Positions 17,404-27,412 of a stretch of 64,000 nucleotides of DNA are shown in pieces. The DNA comes from Pseudorhizobium flavum. GTDB taxonomy: Bacteria > Pseudomonadota > Alphaproteobacteria > Rhizobiales > Rhizobiaceae. How positions within the stretch are numbered: the first letter of the stretch is position 1; each line of letters starts with the position of its first letter. A program made the position numbers and the translations under genes. The stretch is from positions 124,001 through 188,000 of the forward strand of contig NZ_LR723671.1 of assembly GCF_902502825.2 (NCBI RefSeq), given 5' to 3'. The notes under the pieces are model-generated. The model searched no databases and was not told where the DNA came from. It was given only the letters and a program-made list of their open reading frames with translations.

Positions 17404-18216
17404 TCAGCCTCCCCGCCGGATCGTGATTTTCTGCTGGCGCCAGCCAACCCCGGAGACGAGCACGGCCTTGTCGACGGCATAGTCGACGATCATCATGTCG
17501 TTCTTCATGCGGTAATTGACGATACGGTTCTGGCCGCCGCTGACGACGAACAGCACCGGCGCGTCCTGCCCGGAGATGGACCGAGGAAACTGGATGTAGG
17601 TCTTGGCGCCATCGGAATAAACCCGCTTCGGCCGCCACGAGGCACTGCCACGGACCGAATAGGAGAAGTTCAGCCTGTCCGGAGCGGTTTCCGGAATGCC
17701 CCCGATCTCGAGACGTGCGTTGATATCGGCGAGCTTGGTCGACACATCTTCCGGATACTCGAAACCGATCCGCGCCATGTATTGGCTGGGATGGGATTTG
17801 AGCTGGATATGATAGGTCCGCCGCGAGGTCGTGACGACCATAGATGTGACGAGGCCAGCCTCTGAGGGCTTGACGATCAGGTGGATCGCCTGTCCGCCGG
17901 TCGCCCCCGATGTCGCCGGCTCGACCTTCCAGCGGACAGTGTCGCCGACAAGCACATCACGGACGATTTCGCCGCCCTGCAGCTCGATGTCGCAAACCTG
18001 AAGCGGTGAGCAGACCACGGATGGCTGGGTCTCGCCGAACAGGAACATGACTTTCCCGTCTCGCCCGGTCGTCACCAGACCAGGCGTCCCCCGCCATTTC
18101 CGCGAGATGTTTGTCCCCTTCACCTCGTTCGACGTCATGCTCTGCGCCACTGCGCATTCGCCAAGGACAAGTCCGGCAATGCAGCCGACGGCTGCGATCA
18201 ATCCTGTTCTGTGCAT
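17404..18216 (-). CDS. trbG: TrbG, VirB9-like channel protein
   Basis: A 270-aa periplasmic/outer-membrane core protein. The start [15 protein letters not shown] gives a cleavable signal peptide (cut near AVAQ). A longer frame exists, but it reads back into trbF. The body has the VirB9/TrbG beta-rich pattern ([53 protein letters not shown]). It should form the outer-membrane pore collar with TrbH and TrbI. Next to trbH with 3 bp between. Confidence 0.95.
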   Translation of the reverse strand: MHRTGLIAAVGCIAGLVLGECAVAQSMTSNEVKGTNISRKWRGTPGLVTTGRDGKVMFLFGETQPSVVCSPLQVCDIELQGGEIVRDVLVGDTVRWKVEPATSGATGGQAIHLIVKPSEAGLVTSMVVTTSRRTYHIQLKSHPSQYMARIGFEYPEDVSTKLADINARLEIGGIPETAPDRLNFSYSVRGSASWRPKRVYSDGAKTYIQFPRSISGQDAPVLFVVSGGQNRIVNYRMKNDMMIVDYAVDKAVLVSGVGWRQQKITIRRGG

Positions 18217-18232
18217 GTGAATTCCCCTGCCC

Positions 18233-18895
18233 TTAAAGCTGCGCGGTCCAGTCGAAGTCCTGGACATAAAGACCGATTGGGTTGAGGCGGATGATCGCCT
18301 CGTCCTGTGGCGCGGCGAGGGCGACTGTTGCGATGCCGCGGAACCGACGCGTGCCGGTCTCTTTGCCCTTGCGGTCGCGTTCGTATTCGGTCCAGTCGAT
18401 CTGATAGGTCTGATTAGAAAGAGCGACGATGTTGTTGACCTCGATGGCGACGGTCGATGTCTTGGCCTTCTCGAACGGCGAGTTGCCGCGGAACCAGGCA
18501 TTGATTTTCTGGGTCGAGGGGTCGGACGTCCGGAGAAGCGCATAGGTCCGGTCGATATATTGCTTCTGCACCACCGCATCCGGTGTGATCGACTTCAGGC
18601 TCGTGATGAAGTTGCCGAGTGTCGCGCGAACGACGCGGGGGTCGGCATACTCGATCTGCTGGGGGAAGCCGGTCGTCACCGACGTGCCGAGTTTGTCGAC
18701 CTCGACGATGTAGGGCACGAGCTTGACCTGTGTGCTGAGATACATGGCATAGGTAAAGCCGATGACGGCCATTGATAGTCCAAGAATGCCGACGATCCGC
18801 CATGCACGCGCGGCCTGGACATAGGATCCATATCGTTCCGTCCATTCCTGCCGTGCGGCGAGGTAGGGGCTATCGGGCGGCCGGTTTGCTGCCAT
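18233..18895 (-). CDS. trbF: TrbF, VirB8-like inner-membrane protein
   Basis: A 220-aa protein with a cytoplasmic N-terminus, one membrane helix (about 33-52: [20 protein letters not shown]) and a periplasmic VirB8 fold ([34 protein letters not shown]). It acts as an assembly scaffold of the type IV channel. Order trbL-trbF-trbG is as in Ti plasmids. Confidence 0.95.
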   Translation of the reverse strand: MAANRPPDSPYLAARQEWTERYGSYVQAARAWRIVGILGLSMAVIGFTYAMYLSTQVKLVPYIVEVDKLGTSVTTGFPQQIEYADPRVVRATLGNFITSLKSITPDAVVQKQYIDRTYALLRTSDPSTQKINAWFRGNSPFEKAKTSTVAIEVNNIVALSNQTYQIDWTEYERDRKGKETGTRRFRGIATVALAAPQDEAIIRLNPIGLYVQDFDWTAQL

Positions 18896-18916
18896 CGCTT
18901 TTTGCCTTCCTGTTGA

Positions 18917-20095
18917 TTACTTGTCGTTTCGTTCTGGCGGCGTCTTATGGCCGCTTTGTCCGGTGCGGCTCTGATCGAGCTTGGCGTTGGCGAGCCCCAT
19001 AATCGAGCCGGCGTAAGCGCCGGGCGAACCGATCGCCTTTTCCTTGGCAGCCGAGCCGGCTGCCTTCCCGGCCGACCCAATTCCCGCGCCCATCCCACGA
19101 AGTGCGGCTCCCGCTACAGAAGATCCTGCGGCCCGGGCGGATTGGGCTGCGGCGGCTCCGGCTCCGACAGCGCCGGCGGCTAGAGAAGCTGTGCCAAGCG
19201 CGAAAGAAGCGGTCTGCCCACCGTGGCGGATGGCTTCCATGCCACCGGAAACAGATGCGCCCTGGACGACACCCTGAATAATATTAGGGACGTACATGGC
19301 GATAATGAACACGACGACTGATATGCCAGCGATGGCCAGTGTGGTGATGAACTGATCGGTTTCCGCGGTCGGTGCCTGCGCCAGCCCGAGGAGAACTTCC
19401 GCGCCGATTTTCGCGATCATGACGAGTGCCATGAGCTTCATTCCGACGCCGAAAGCATAGACCAGATAGCGGACGGCAAAATCCTTCGTAAAGGATGAGC
19501 CCCCCAAGCCGAGCATGATCATGCCGGCCAGCAGCCCCACATACATTTCCACCATTACCGCGACGAAGATCGCGGCAACGAGCGAGAAGCAAATCACGAC
19601 GACGCCCATCGCAAGGACGGCGGCGATCGCAAGCGCATTGTCCTCGAACACCCCGAACTTGGCCTGCTCGGACATCTGCGATGCCACTCGAATACCAGCA
19701 TCGAACACCTCGGCCGGTGAGGCCGATCCACCGCCCGCACCGATCTGGTAGAGACTGTTGACGATATCCCTCGCAAGCGTTGGTCCCTGGGTGAGAACGA
19801 ACGCGAAGAAGCCAATGAACATGATGCGACGGACGAGTTCGGCAAACCAGCTTTCAAGAGACGCGGCTTGTATGGCAAGCCAAACGGCGGCGATGCCGAC
19901 CTCAATCCCGGCGAGGATCCAGAACAGCGACCTCGCTGCGTCCATGATGGTAGTTTCCCATCCCTTCGCGGCAGCAGAAACCTGGTTCTCGAGTTCTGTA
20001 AGAACCTGTCCCTGCTGTGCGAATGCAGGAGTGGCAAGGATCAGGCAGGCAATACCCCCGAATACGAAAGCCTGCTCAAGATTTCGCCTCACCAT
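18917..20095 (-). CDS. trbL: TrbL, VirB6-like polytopic membrane protein
   Basis: A 392-aa protein with a signal sequence and about five to six membrane segments between residues 55 and 285. An Ala/Gly-rich helical C-terminal tail follows (SLAAGAVGAGAAAAQSARAA) and ends in charged residues. VirB6/TrbL proteins line the inner-membrane route for the transferred DNA. It overlaps the end of trbK by 7 bp. Confidence 0.95.
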   Translation of the reverse strand: MVRRNLEQAFVFGGIACLILATPAFAQQGQVLTELENQVSAAAKGWETTIMDAARSLFWILAGIEVGIAAVWLAIQAASLESWFAELVRRIMFIGFFAFVLTQGPTLARDIVNSLYQIGAGGGSASPAEVFDAGIRVASQMSEQAKFGVFEDNALAIAAVLAMGVVVICFSLVAAIFVAVMVEMYVGLLAGMIMLGLGGSSFTKDFAVRYLVYAFGVGMKLMALVMIAKIGAEVLLGLAQAPTAETDQFITTLAIAGISVVVFIIAMYVPNIIQGVVQGASVSGGMEAIRHGGQTASFALGTASLAAGAVGAGAAAAQSARAAGSSVAGAALRGMGAGIGSAGKAAGSAAKEKAIGSPGAYAGSIMGLANAKLDQSRTGQSGHKTPPERNDK

Positions 20096-20292
20096 CGCGG
20101 CCGCATCTCCTGGCCTTTTTCGATCGGGGGCAGCTCCTTGGCTGTGCCGAAGAATTTCTCACGGGTGTTACGCTGCTCTTCACTCATCTCGGGTGATGCC
20201 GGGACGTTCATCTGGACGAGATAGAAGGTGGCGGCGGAAGCAGCTGCAGCGACTATGGCCAGCACGGAAACGATCATGACCGCGCGGCTCAC
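20089..20292 (-). CDS. trbK: TrbK, putative entry-exclusion protein
   Basis: A 67-aa protein with one N-terminal hydrophobic segment (MIVSVLAIVAAAASAATFY) and a short polar tail ending EMRPRW. In IncP plasmids TrbK blocks entry of like plasmids; the Ti-type homologue occupies the same place between trbJ and trbL. Starts 4 bp inside the trbJ end. There is no clear lipobox cysteine here, unlike the processed IncP TrbK, so anchoring is probably by the uncleaved helix. Confidence 0.88.
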   Translation of the reverse strand: MSRAVMIVSVLAIVAAAASAATFYLVQMNVPASPEMSEEQRNTREKFFGTAKELPPIEKGQEMRPRW

Positions 20293-21092
20293 CAGCGTGG
20301 CTCCATCTTCTGGCCGGTCGGGATCGTGGAAACGTCGGCATTGAAGAACTTCTCACGCCGGGCCTGCGCGAGATCCTTGTCCGTCTGCTCGGTCTGGAGC
20401 CACGTCCCCATCATCGTCATTTGTTGGGAGACTAGGCCGCGGAGCTTCTGCATCTGGGAAACTTGCTGGACAGCGATCTGGTGTCCGACCTGGAGGGCCT
20501 TCATCTGGCCGTCGGCCGACTCTGACATCGATCGCAGCGAACTCATCGTGCCCTCCTCCGTGTCGAACTGATCCGCTGTCAGGCTCGCCGCCTTCAGCGT
20601 GCTGCCGATCGTGTCCCGGTTCGTGTCCGACCAGGATTGGTAGGTGCTCGAGAAGGATTCAAAATTGGGCAGGTTGGTTTTCAACTCCGCATAGCTCTTG
20701 AACCGCTGCTGAAGAACGTCGTCTGCATTGCCCATCGAGAACGAGATGCTTTGCCCCTGATCGACAATGCTGCGCAGTCGGTTGAGATCGCTCTCGACCT
20801 GGCCCCAGATATGATCAGGGAGCTGCGCCGTGTTCTGCAGCATGTTCTCGTAGATCTTCAGCTGGTTCTGGATTTGCTCTGCCAGTTGCGTGATCTGGGT
20901 CAGCTGGTTATCGACCTGCAGACCTGAGCTTTTGAGAAGGTCGATGAGCTGAGCGTTGTTGGCGAGCTGCGTCCATTCGGTAGCAGCGCCCGTTGCAGAT
21001 CCCGCATGGGCTGACGCAACCGGGTGCAGGGCGATTGCAGCTGCCATTGTTGCGACGATCCAGTTACTGGATTCTGAGGTGCGACGTGGCAT
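20289..21092 (-). CDS. trbJ: TrbJ, VirB5-like periplasmic protein
   Basis: A 267-aa protein with a signal peptide (MAAAIALHPVASAHA region) and a largely helical body rich in Gln/Leu heptads (QLTQITQLAEQIQNQLKIYE), the VirB5/TrbJ pattern. It is a minor pilus-associated component. It shares its C-terminal EPRW-like ending with TrbK (MEPRW/MRPRW), which is curious but may be chance. Overlaps the end of trbE by 29 bp. Confidence 0.94.
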   Translation of the reverse strand: MPRRTSESSNWIVATMAAAIALHPVASAHAGSATGAATEWTQLANNAQLIDLLKSSGLQVDNQLTQITQLAEQIQNQLKIYENMLQNTAQLPDHIWGQVESDLNRLRSIVDQGQSISFSMGNADDVLQQRFKSYAELKTNLPNFESFSSTYQSWSDTNRDTIGSTLKAASLTADQFDTEEGTMSSLRSMSESADGQMKALQVGHQIAVQQVSQMQKLRGLVSQQMTMMGTWLQTEQTDKDLAQARREKFFNADVSTIPTGQKMEPRW

Positions 21093-23520
21093 CGTGAACT
21101 CCTCTCAATTCAAGCCAATGGGTAGGCCAGTCCTGGCTGTGCTCCGCCTTCAGCGCGCGGATCCGCTTCAGGTCTTCCTTTCCGGATGCGCCCACAAAGC
21201 TCAGCGCCACCGGCCCGAGCGACATGTCGAAGAGCCGCCGTCCGTCTGGCGTGGCGACGTAATATTCGCGCTTCGGGATGGCGCTCGAGACGATCTCAAT
21301 CTGGCGCTCGTTGAACCCGATCCGCTTATAGAACTCGCGCGTCCCCGGCTCGCGTGCGGCGCCGTTCGGTAAGCAGATTTTCGTCGGGCAGGATTCCTTC
21401 AGGACGTCGATGATGCCGGAACGTTCAGCGTCGGAGATCGACTGCGTAGCCAAGACGACGGCGCAATTGGCCTTGCGAAGGACCTTCAGCCATTCCCGGA
21501 TCTTGTCGCGGAAAACGGGATGCCCGAGCATCAGCCAGGCTTCGTCGAGGAGGATGAGGCTCGGCGAACCATCCAGCCGCTTCTCGATCCGGTGGAACAG
21601 GTATGTGAGGACAGGAACCAGATTGCGCTCGCCCATGTTCATGAGCTGCTCGATCTCGAAGCACTGAAACGCTCGAAGCGTCAGGCCGTCCTCTTCCGCG
21701 TCGAGAAGCTGACCCATCGGGCCGTCGACTGTGTAGTGATGGAGCGCATCTTTGATCTCGCGCATCTGCACGCCGCTGACAAAGTCCGACAGCGACTTTC
21801 CGGGCGCTGTCGCCATCAGCCCGATCTGACGTGAGATTGCATTGCGATGGTCAGGCGTGATGGTGACGCCCTGTAGGGCCACAAGCATTTCGATCCACTC
21901 GGTCGCCCAGGCCCGATCGCCATCTGTCGAAAGATCGAAGAGCGGGCAGAATGCCAGCGCCCTCCCCTCCCCGTCCTGATCGTTGCCGATTTCGTAGTGA
22001 TCGCCGCCGGCAGCAAGCGTCAGGGGAAGGAGCGAGTTGCCTTTGTCGAAGGCAAAGATCTGGGCAAACTCGTACCGCCTGAATTGCGCGGCGATAAGCG
22101 CGAGAAGCGTCGATTTGCCCGAGCCTGTCGGTCCGAAAATCAGGGTGTGGCCGACATCGTCGACATGCAGGTTCAGGCGAAACGGCGTTGAGCCCGAGGC
22201 AACCTGCATCAGCGGCGGCGAGTTCGGCGGATAGAAGGGGCAGGGCGCCACTGCATTGCCCGACCATACCGAGTTCAACGGAACGAGATCCGCCAGATTG
22301 CTCGTATTGATCAGCGGCTCGCGGATATTGGCGTACCAGTTACCTGGCAGGCTCCCGAGAAACGCATCGGTCGCGTTCAGGGTTTCGACGCGCGCACCGA
22401 AGCCCTCCGCCTGGACCAGTCGACGGATGGCTTCCGCCTTCTCCTGCAGGGCGTCGCGGTCTCCATCAAACAGGATCACGACCGGTGTATAGTAGCCGTA
22501 TGCGACAAGCTGCGACGAGGCTTGAGCGATGGCGTCCTCGGTCTCGCCGACCATAGTCATAGCATCCTGATCGACCGATCTACTCTGGGTCTGGAAAAGC
22601 TGGTCGAAGAATGGTCGAACCTTCTGCTGCCATTTCTTTCGCGTGCGCTCGAGTTTCTGGCGCGCCTCCTCGGCATCGAGGAAGATGAACCGCGACGACC
22701 AGCGGTAGGTCAGCGGCATCAGATCGAGATTGTTGAGGATGCCGGGCCAGCTTTCCGCTGGCAGACCATCGATCGCGACCACGGCTAGGAACCGGTTCTC
22801 GACCTTTGGCGTCAGACCATGCTCCAACTCGGCCGTTGCCAGCCAGTCGAGGTACATCGGGACTTCCGGCAAGCGGACCGGGTGGCTTTCTCCGGTGATG
22901 CAAAAGCGGACGAACTGCAGGAGGTCGTCGTAGCGTGCGACTCGCTCCCCTCCCCTCTCGCGGATCTCGCGGGTCTGCATGCGGGCAATCGAAAGCGTGT
23001 TAGCAAGGTACTGTTCGATTTCCCGGATCGCATTGCGAAACACAAACAGAACAGTGTCCGCATAGGATTTCTTGCGGCTCTCCTCATCCGAGTAAATGTA
23101 TTTGCTGAGTGCCGTCTTCTTCGACTCGAGTGGCCGGTAGGTGAGAATGATCGCGTGCTTGCTCTCGAAATGCCCCTGCTCTCGCCCGAAATGGGTCCGG
23201 CGCTCGGCATCGATCGCGCGGGTGACAAGGTCCGGAAAATGGCACTGGTCCGGCGTGGGATAATCGACAGTCGGCACCCTGATCGCCTCGACCTGGATCA
23301 TCCAGCCCGTCCCCAGACGCGACAGGATCGCATTGATCTGCCGAGAGAGCTCGTTACGTTCGAGGTCGGTGGCGCTTTCGGAGTCCGGACCCGCGAAGTA
23401 CCAGCCGGCCATCAAGCTACCGTCCTTCAGAAGCAGAACCCCGTTGTCGACCAGGCCGGCATAGGGAACGAGATCAGCGAACGATGGACCGGTCGCGCGG
23501 AAACGTTTGAGGGCAGCCAT
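21064..23520 (-). CDS. trbE: TrbE, VirB4-like channel ATPase
   Basis: An 818-aa ATPase starting MAALKRFRATGPSF, the usual TrbE start; the frame extends 25 codons upstream into the end of trbD. The N-terminal domain covers ~400 residues. The ATPase follows, with Walker A IFGPTGSGKSTLL near 460 and Walker B LILLDEAWLML. VirB4 proteins power assembly and pilin extraction in the mating channel. The gene is complete and in the expected trbD-trbE-trbJ order. Confidence 0.96.
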   Translation of the reverse strand: MAALKRFRATGPSFADLVPYAGLVDNGVLLLKDGSLMAGWYFAGPDSESATDLERNELSRQINAILSRLGTGWMIQVEAIRVPTVDYPTPDQCHFPDLVTRAIDAERRTHFGREQGHFESKHAIILTYRPLESKKTALSKYIYSDEESRKKSYADTVLFVFRNAIREIEQYLANTLSIARMQTREIRERGGERVARYDDLLQFVRFCITGESHPVRLPEVPMYLDWLATAELEHGLTPKVENRFLAVVAIDGLPAESWPGILNNLDLMPLTYRWSSRFIFLDAEEARQKLERTRKKWQQKVRPFFDQLFQTQSRSVDQDAMTMVGETEDAIAQASSQLVAYGYYTPVVILFDGDRDALQEKAEAIRRLVQAEGFGARVETLNATDAFLGSLPGNWYANIREPLINTSNLADLVPLNSVWSGNAVAPCPFYPPNSPPLMQVASGSTPFRLNLHVDDVGHTLIFGPTGSGKSTLLALIAAQFRRYEFAQIFAFDKGNSLLPLTLAAGGDHYEIGNDQDGEGRALAFCPLFDLSTDGDRAWATEWIEMLVALQGVTITPDHRNAISRQIGLMATAPGKSLSDFVSGVQMREIKDALHHYTVDGPMGQLLDAEEDGLTLRAFQCFEIEQLMNMGERNLVPVLTYLFHRIEKRLDGSPSLILLDEAWLMLGHPVFRDKIREWLKVLRKANCAVVLATQSISDAERSGIIDVLKESCPTKICLPNGAAREPGTREFYKRIGFNERQIEIVSSAIPKREYYVATPDGRRLFDMSLGPVALSFVGASGKEDLKRIRALKAEHSQDWPTHWLELRGVHDATSHLRIQ

Positions 23521-23530
23521 CTGGGCATCT

Positions 23531-23815
23531 CTAGTATCTTCGCCACGGCGCGGCCGTTGGCCGGTAGTGGGGCTTGTAGGAAATGTGACGAACATAGACC
23601 CGCCGCATCAGCGGATCGGACTTGGCCATCATTCGCAGTAGACCGACGATGACGATCCAGACGGCCACTCCGAACAATGCCGAGTAGACCGTCAGGACAA
23701 CGAAGATCAGGATCACGGCCGCAAGCCCGGTAATCAGCACAAGCTCGCGGTCGGCGCCCATCAGGAGATTCGGACGCGACAGCGCGCGATGAATGCGGTT
23801 GCGGTGGAGGCTCAC
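23531..23815 (-). CDS. trbD: TrbD, VirB3-like membrane protein
   Basis: A 94-aa protein. After [20 protein letters not shown] two hydrophobic segments lie close together (about 26-60), then a basic tail. VirB3/TrbD proteins associate with VirB4/TrbE at the inner membrane. Starts 4 bp inside trbC. Confidence 0.94.
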   Translation of the reverse strand: MSLHRNRIHRALSRPNLLMGADRELVLITGLAAVILIFVVLTVYSALFGVAVWIVIVGLLRMMAKSDPLMRRVYVRHISYKPHYRPTAAPWRRY

Positions 23816-24192
23816 GATGCCCCCTCCCCCGCTTCATCGTCTGAAACAACTTGCGTGACTTGATCCGTCGGCAGGCCGATCGATGCGCCGGTGGCGCCAA
23901 AGAGACCGACGATCGTGGTCGCACCTAGCAGGATGCCCGCGACCAGGACGACGTACATCAACCTGCGAGCAAAATCATTGAGCTCACCACCGAATATCAG
24001 CATACCGCCGGCGATCGCGACAGCGGCCAGCGCGATATAGCCAGCGACCGGGCCAGTGATGGATTCCTGGATCTGCTCAAGCGGTCCTTCCCATGGGAGG
24101 CTTCCGCCAGAGCTGGCGAACGCGGGCGAAGTGGCGGCGACGACCGAAAGGGCCATCACGGCAAGGGCCAGGAGTGATCTCTTATGCTGCAT
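23812..24192 (-). CDS. trbC: TrbC, conjugative pilin precursor (VirB2)
   Basis: A 126-aa prepilin. The start [16 protein letters not shown] gives a signal peptide with a cut near AFASSGG; the mature pilin begins [15 protein letters not shown], a strongly conserved TrbC sequence, and has two membrane helices. The frame opens at 24240, but the ATG at 24192 overlaps trbB and gives the normal leader. TraF would process and cyclise it to form the transfer pilus. Confidence 0.95.
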   Translation of the reverse strand: MQHKRSLLALAVMALSVVAATSPAFASSGGSLPWEGPLEQIQESITGPVAGYIALAAVAIAGGMLIFGGELNDFARRLMYVVLVAGILLGATTIVGLFGATGASIGLPTDQVTQVVSDDEAGEGAS

Positions 24193-25153
24193 CGCGGTTT
24201 TCCTCTGCGTAGGGTTCTGTCTGGTACTGGCCGCCTGCAAAGCGGGTGACGTGAAGGATCTCGCTGATCCGCCGACCTTTGGCCGTTCGTTCGATCGAGA
24301 TGATCAGATCGACTGCATCGCCGATGACCGCCTGCATCGGCTGATGGCTCGCCTCGGCGGTCAGCTGCTCGAGACGCTGGAGTGCCGAACGCGCGCTGTT
24401 CGAGTGAATTGTTGCCACCCCTCCGGGATGTCCCGTGTTCCAGGCCTTGAGCATGGTCAGTGCTGCGCCGTCACGGACCTCTCCGACGATGATCCGATCC
24501 GGCCGAAGGCGCATCGTGCTTTTCAGGAGACGCGACATGTCGACGGCGTCGCTGGTGTGCAGGCTGACCGCATTGTCCGCAGCGCATTGGATTTCGGCGG
24601 TGTCTTCGAGGATGACGAGCCGATCGCCGGGGGAGCTCGATACGATCTCCGCAAGGATCGCGTTGGTGAGGGTGGTCTTGCCAGAGCCCGTGCCACCGGC
24701 AACGAGAATGTTGAGCTTCGAGGCAATTGCGCTGCGAATGACCTCGGCGTGCTTTGCCGTCATAACCTTGCTCGACACATAGTCATCGAGAGAGATGAGG
24801 CGCGACGCGCGGCGGCGGATCGTGAATGATGGACCCGAGACCACCGGTGGCAGTAATCCTTCGAAACGATGTCCGCCGATCGGTAGTTCTCCCGAAACGA
24901 TCGGCCTGTCATCGTCGATCTCCGAGTTCAGAACGTGGGCAACGCTCCCGATGACGGTCTCGGCCGCAGAGCGTGTCATCTCGCCAGCTGCGGCCATGCC
25001 ATGACCCAGCCGTTCGATGAACAGACGACCGTCCGGATTGAGCATGATCTCCACGACGCTCGGGTCTTCGAGCGCGACGCACAAATGGTCTCCCAGGGCG
25101 TTCTGTAGCTTGCTGACGAGGCGGGGAAGTGAGCGGTTTTGAGTGCTAAGCAT
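24182..25153 (-). CDS. trbB: TrbB, VirB11-like secretion ATPase
   Basis: A 323-aa hexameric ATPase: Walker [11 protein letters not shown] near 152-161, Asp box [11 protein letters not shown], Walker B-like [16 protein letters not shown] and the His box [12 protein letters not shown]. The ATG at 25153 ([12 protein letters not shown]) gives the usual length; the upstream frame only reads into traI. It acts at the inner membrane with TrbE to drive pilus assembly and substrate passage. traI ends 2 bp upstream. Confidence 0.96.
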   Translation of the reverse strand: MLSTQNRSLPRLVSKLQNALGDHLCVALEDPSVVEIMLNPDGRLFIERLGHGMAAAGEMTRSAAETVIGSVAHVLNSEIDDDRPIVSGELPIGGHRFEGLLPPVVSGPSFTIRRRASRLISLDDYVSSKVMTAKHAEVIRSAIASKLNILVAGGTGSGKTTLTNAILAEIVSSSPGDRLVILEDTAEIQCAADNAVSLHTSDAVDMSRLLKSTMRLRPDRIIVGEVRDGAALTMLKAWNTGHPGGVATIHSNSARSALQRLEQLTAEASHQPMQAVIGDAVDLIISIERTAKGRRISEILHVTRFAGGQYQTEPYAEENRDAA

Positions 25154-25155
25154 GA

Positions 25156-25782
25156 TCAGGCCACTTCCTTTTGATGGAGTGAGAAACTCGAGGAATAGAT
25201 TCTGGGGCGGAGGCGATCGAAGCTCTGCCAGTCGGCAGTGAGCAAGCCTGCGACGCTTCTGGTTTCGTTGATCTGTGCAGGCGAGCCGAGGCGGTTGAGA
25301 GGCCATCCTGCGCGCCTGAAGATGCGCTCGAGCCTCACATCGGTTGCGGTTACAATCTCCCGATAGCCATTCAGGACGCTCCACTCGACTATTCCGGCGA
25401 ACATCGCGAGTGTCGCTGAGTGGAGGCCCGCTCGCTCCCGTTCGGCAGCCATGTTTGTATCCACGCAGAATCGGGAGCTTTCGATCATGCGGTGGTGCGT
25501 AGGGAGCTGTCCCGTCTCCAGGAGTTGAGGAAATACCTTCTCAAGCATTGTGCCGCCGGTCGCCGGCAAAAGCCGAGCGCAACCAATCACTGCGTCGGAA
25601 CGGTCAATGCATAGGACGTATGTTGGCTGCAGCTTGTCGAAACCATCGATCTCGAGACCGGAGGTGCAACGAACAGTCCATGCCAGGCGACCGCGGAAAA
25701 TGCGGGCGCGAAGCCGGTGCATTTCGTGGATAAGACGATGCTCAGCCTCGCTCCTTGGGTTCTTGATGGCGACGACGCGCAT
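25156..25782 (-). CDS. traI: TraI, acyl-homoserine lactone synthase
   Basis: A 208-aa LuxI-family enzyme with the invariant set in the expected spacing: R25, F29, W35, D46, D49, R70, E101 and R104. It makes the AHL signal sensed by TraR from an acyl carrier and S-adenosylmethionine; acyl length cannot be told from sequence. It is the first gene of the traI-trb operon, with a strong AAAGGAG ribosome site. The putative TraR box at 25846-25861 lies upstream, giving the usual positive feedback. Confidence 0.95.
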   Translation of the reverse strand: MRVVAIKNPRSEAEHRLIHEMHRLRARIFRGRLAWTVRCTSGLEIDGFDKLQPTYVLCIDRSDAVIGCARLLPATGGTMLEKVFPQLLETGQLPTHHRMIESSRFCVDTNMAAERERAGLHSATLAMFAGIVEWSVLNGYREIVTATDVRLERIFRRAGWPLNRLGSPAQINETRSVAGLLTADWQSFDRLRPRIYSSSFSLHQKEVA

Positions 25783-25845
25783 CGAGCAAATCTCCTTTGC
25801 GTTGGTGACGCATGGAGGTGTGCCGGGGCTGAGGAGTTCGATCTA

Positions 25846-25861
25846 CTGCCAAAAGTGTTAG
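25846..25861. promoter_or_regulatory. Putative TraR box upstream of traI (CTGCCAAAAGTGTTAG)
   Basis: It fits CTNNCA-N4-TGNNAG and shares 14 of 16 bases with the box 79 bp away at 25925-25940. About 65 bp separate it from the traI start, a suitable distance for LuxR-type activation of traI-trb. Confidence 0.6.
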
Positions 25862-25924
25862 CGAGTGATTCTCTCGGAGGAGTGAGTTTGCCAACGGGGA
25901 ACGGCGTTCGTGCCACCGAATGCG

Positions 25925-25940
25925 CTAGCAAAAGTGTTAG
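25925..25940. promoter_or_regulatory. Putative TraR box facing repA (CTAGCAAAAGTGTTAG)
   Basis: A dyad-symmetric copy of the traI box. On Ti plasmids TraR boxes in this same interval stimulate both traI and repABC, raising copy number under quorum conditions. By position this copy may serve repA. Confidence 0.6.
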
Positions 25941-26095
25941 TAGATCGATCGTGGCTCCTTTGGAGGGATGGCGGTAACTCACGGTAATCGCTGGAGCTTT
26001 CGGCCTTTCTGCGCCCAGCTCGCTGCACTCGCTTGTGCGCGTTAAGGGCTTGTTAACTCTATTTTTCTTGCCATGGTATGGGAATCGGTTGATTG

Positions 26096-26132
26096 TCACG
26101 ATAATTGGATGAAAATCCTAGAAGTATCGTGA
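26096..26132. promoter_or_regulatory. Candidate repA operator (spaced inverted repeat)
   Basis: Perfect 7-bp arms tcacgat (26096-26102) and atcgtga (26126-26132), 23 nt apart, lie 19 bp before the repA start. RepA of repABC plasmids represses its own promoter through a dyad at this place. The second arm is close to the ribosome-binding region. Confidence 0.45.
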
Positions 26133-26150
26133 CTGAAAGCGAACAGCTAA

Positions 26151-27338
26151 ATGAACGTGAAGATAGCCGCTTTGGATAAAGTACCGAGTTTCGCGGACAC
26201 TATTCTGGCACAGGGCGGGGATATTTCCTCAAAGCTCGACATGCTGAGGCAGGAGAAGTTCCCGCCAAATGCGCAGAAGACGCTTCGCCAATTTTCGCTG
26301 GCCGAGGTTGCGGACTTCCTGGGCGTTTCGCAAAGCTACCTAAAGAAGCTGCATCTTCAAGGCAAAGGTGTTGAGCCCAGCACTACCGCTACCGGGCGAC
26401 GCTACTATACAGCCAATCAAGTCAATGAACTCCGTCAGCATCTCGATCGTGTTCCGCATCGTCGGGCTCACGAGAAGCTTCAAGTCATCGCGGTGGTCAA
26501 CTTCAAAGGCGGCTCTGGCAAGACCACGACGTCGGCTCACCTTGCTCAGTTTCTAGCGCTGAAGGGATATCGAGTGCTGGCGGTCGACCTGGACCCTCAG
26601 GCATCGCTGACCGCGCTTTATGGCATTCAGCCGGAATTGGATGAGAAGAAGTCCTTCTATGAAGCACTGCGCTACGATGATCAACGCAAGTCAATCACTG
26701 AGGTCATTCAGCCGACCAATTTTCCTAACCTGAACGTAGTTCCAGCCAACCTCGAACTACAGGAATATGAGTACGACACGCCAATTGCAATGCAGCGGAA
26801 GGATTCTACCGCCGGCAAGCTTTTCTACACGCGTATCGGTGACGCGTTGGCCGAGGTCGATGATCAATACGATGTGGTTGTTGTCGACTGCCCTCCCCAG
26901 CTCGGTTATCTCACCCTCACTGCGCTGACCGCGGCAACATCTGTTCTTATTACTGTGCATCCGCAAATGCTAGACATCATGTCCATGTCGCAGTTCCTGC
27001 TCATGCTTGGCGAGATCCTGAAGAGCGTGGAAAGTGTGGGTGTCGACGTTTCGCTCGACTGGTTCCGCTATCTCGTTACGCGGTATGAGCCAACGGACAT
27101 ACCACAGCAGCAGATGGTCGGCTTCATGCAGTCCATGTTCGCACAGCAGATGATGAAGAATCACATGGTCAAATCTACCGCAGTTTCCGATGCGGGCCTC
27201 ACTAAGCAGAGCCTGTACGAGGTCGAGCGGGCTCAATTTACTGCTTCGACTTACGATCGTGCTCGTGAATCGATGGATGCCGTCAACAATGAAGTCATCG
27301 AACTTCTTCAGAAGGCATGGGGACGACGTCATGCTTAA
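26151..27338 (+). CDS. repA: RepA, ParA-type partition ATPase and autorepressor
   Basis: A 395-aa repABC RepA. A helix-turn-helix lies near 48-68 (FSLAEVADFLGVSQSYLKKL). The ParA ATPase has the deviant Walker A KGGSGKT at 119-125, DLDPQASLT and VVVDCPPQLGYLT. It drives plasmid segregation with RepB and represses repABC. It is the first gene of the operon and divergent from traI. Confidence 0.97.
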   Translation: MNVKIAALDKVPSFADTILAQGGDISSKLDMLRQEKFPPNAQKTLRQFSLAEVADFLGVSQSYLKKLHLQGKGVEPSTTATGRRYYTANQVNELRQHLDRVPHRRAHEKLQVIAVVNFKGGSGKTTTSAHLAQFLALKGYRVLAVDLDPQASLTALYGIQPELDEKKSFYEALRYDDQRKSITEVIQPTNFPNLNVVPANLELQEYEYDTPIAMQRKDSTAGKLFYTRIGDALAEVDDQYDVVVVDCPPQLGYLTLTALTAATSVLITVHPQMLDIMSMSQFLLMLGEILKSVESVGVDVSLDWFRYLVTRYEPTDIPQQQMVGFMQSMFAQQMMKNHMVKSTAVSDAGLTKQSLYEVERAQFTASTYDRARESMDAVNNEVIELLQKAWGRRHA

Positions 27339-27412
27339 TCCTTTGTCAGCCGTACACGCGGCGTTTTTCCGCAAAGAATACAAAAAGTTGATTGATCACG
27401 GAGTTTGCGACA

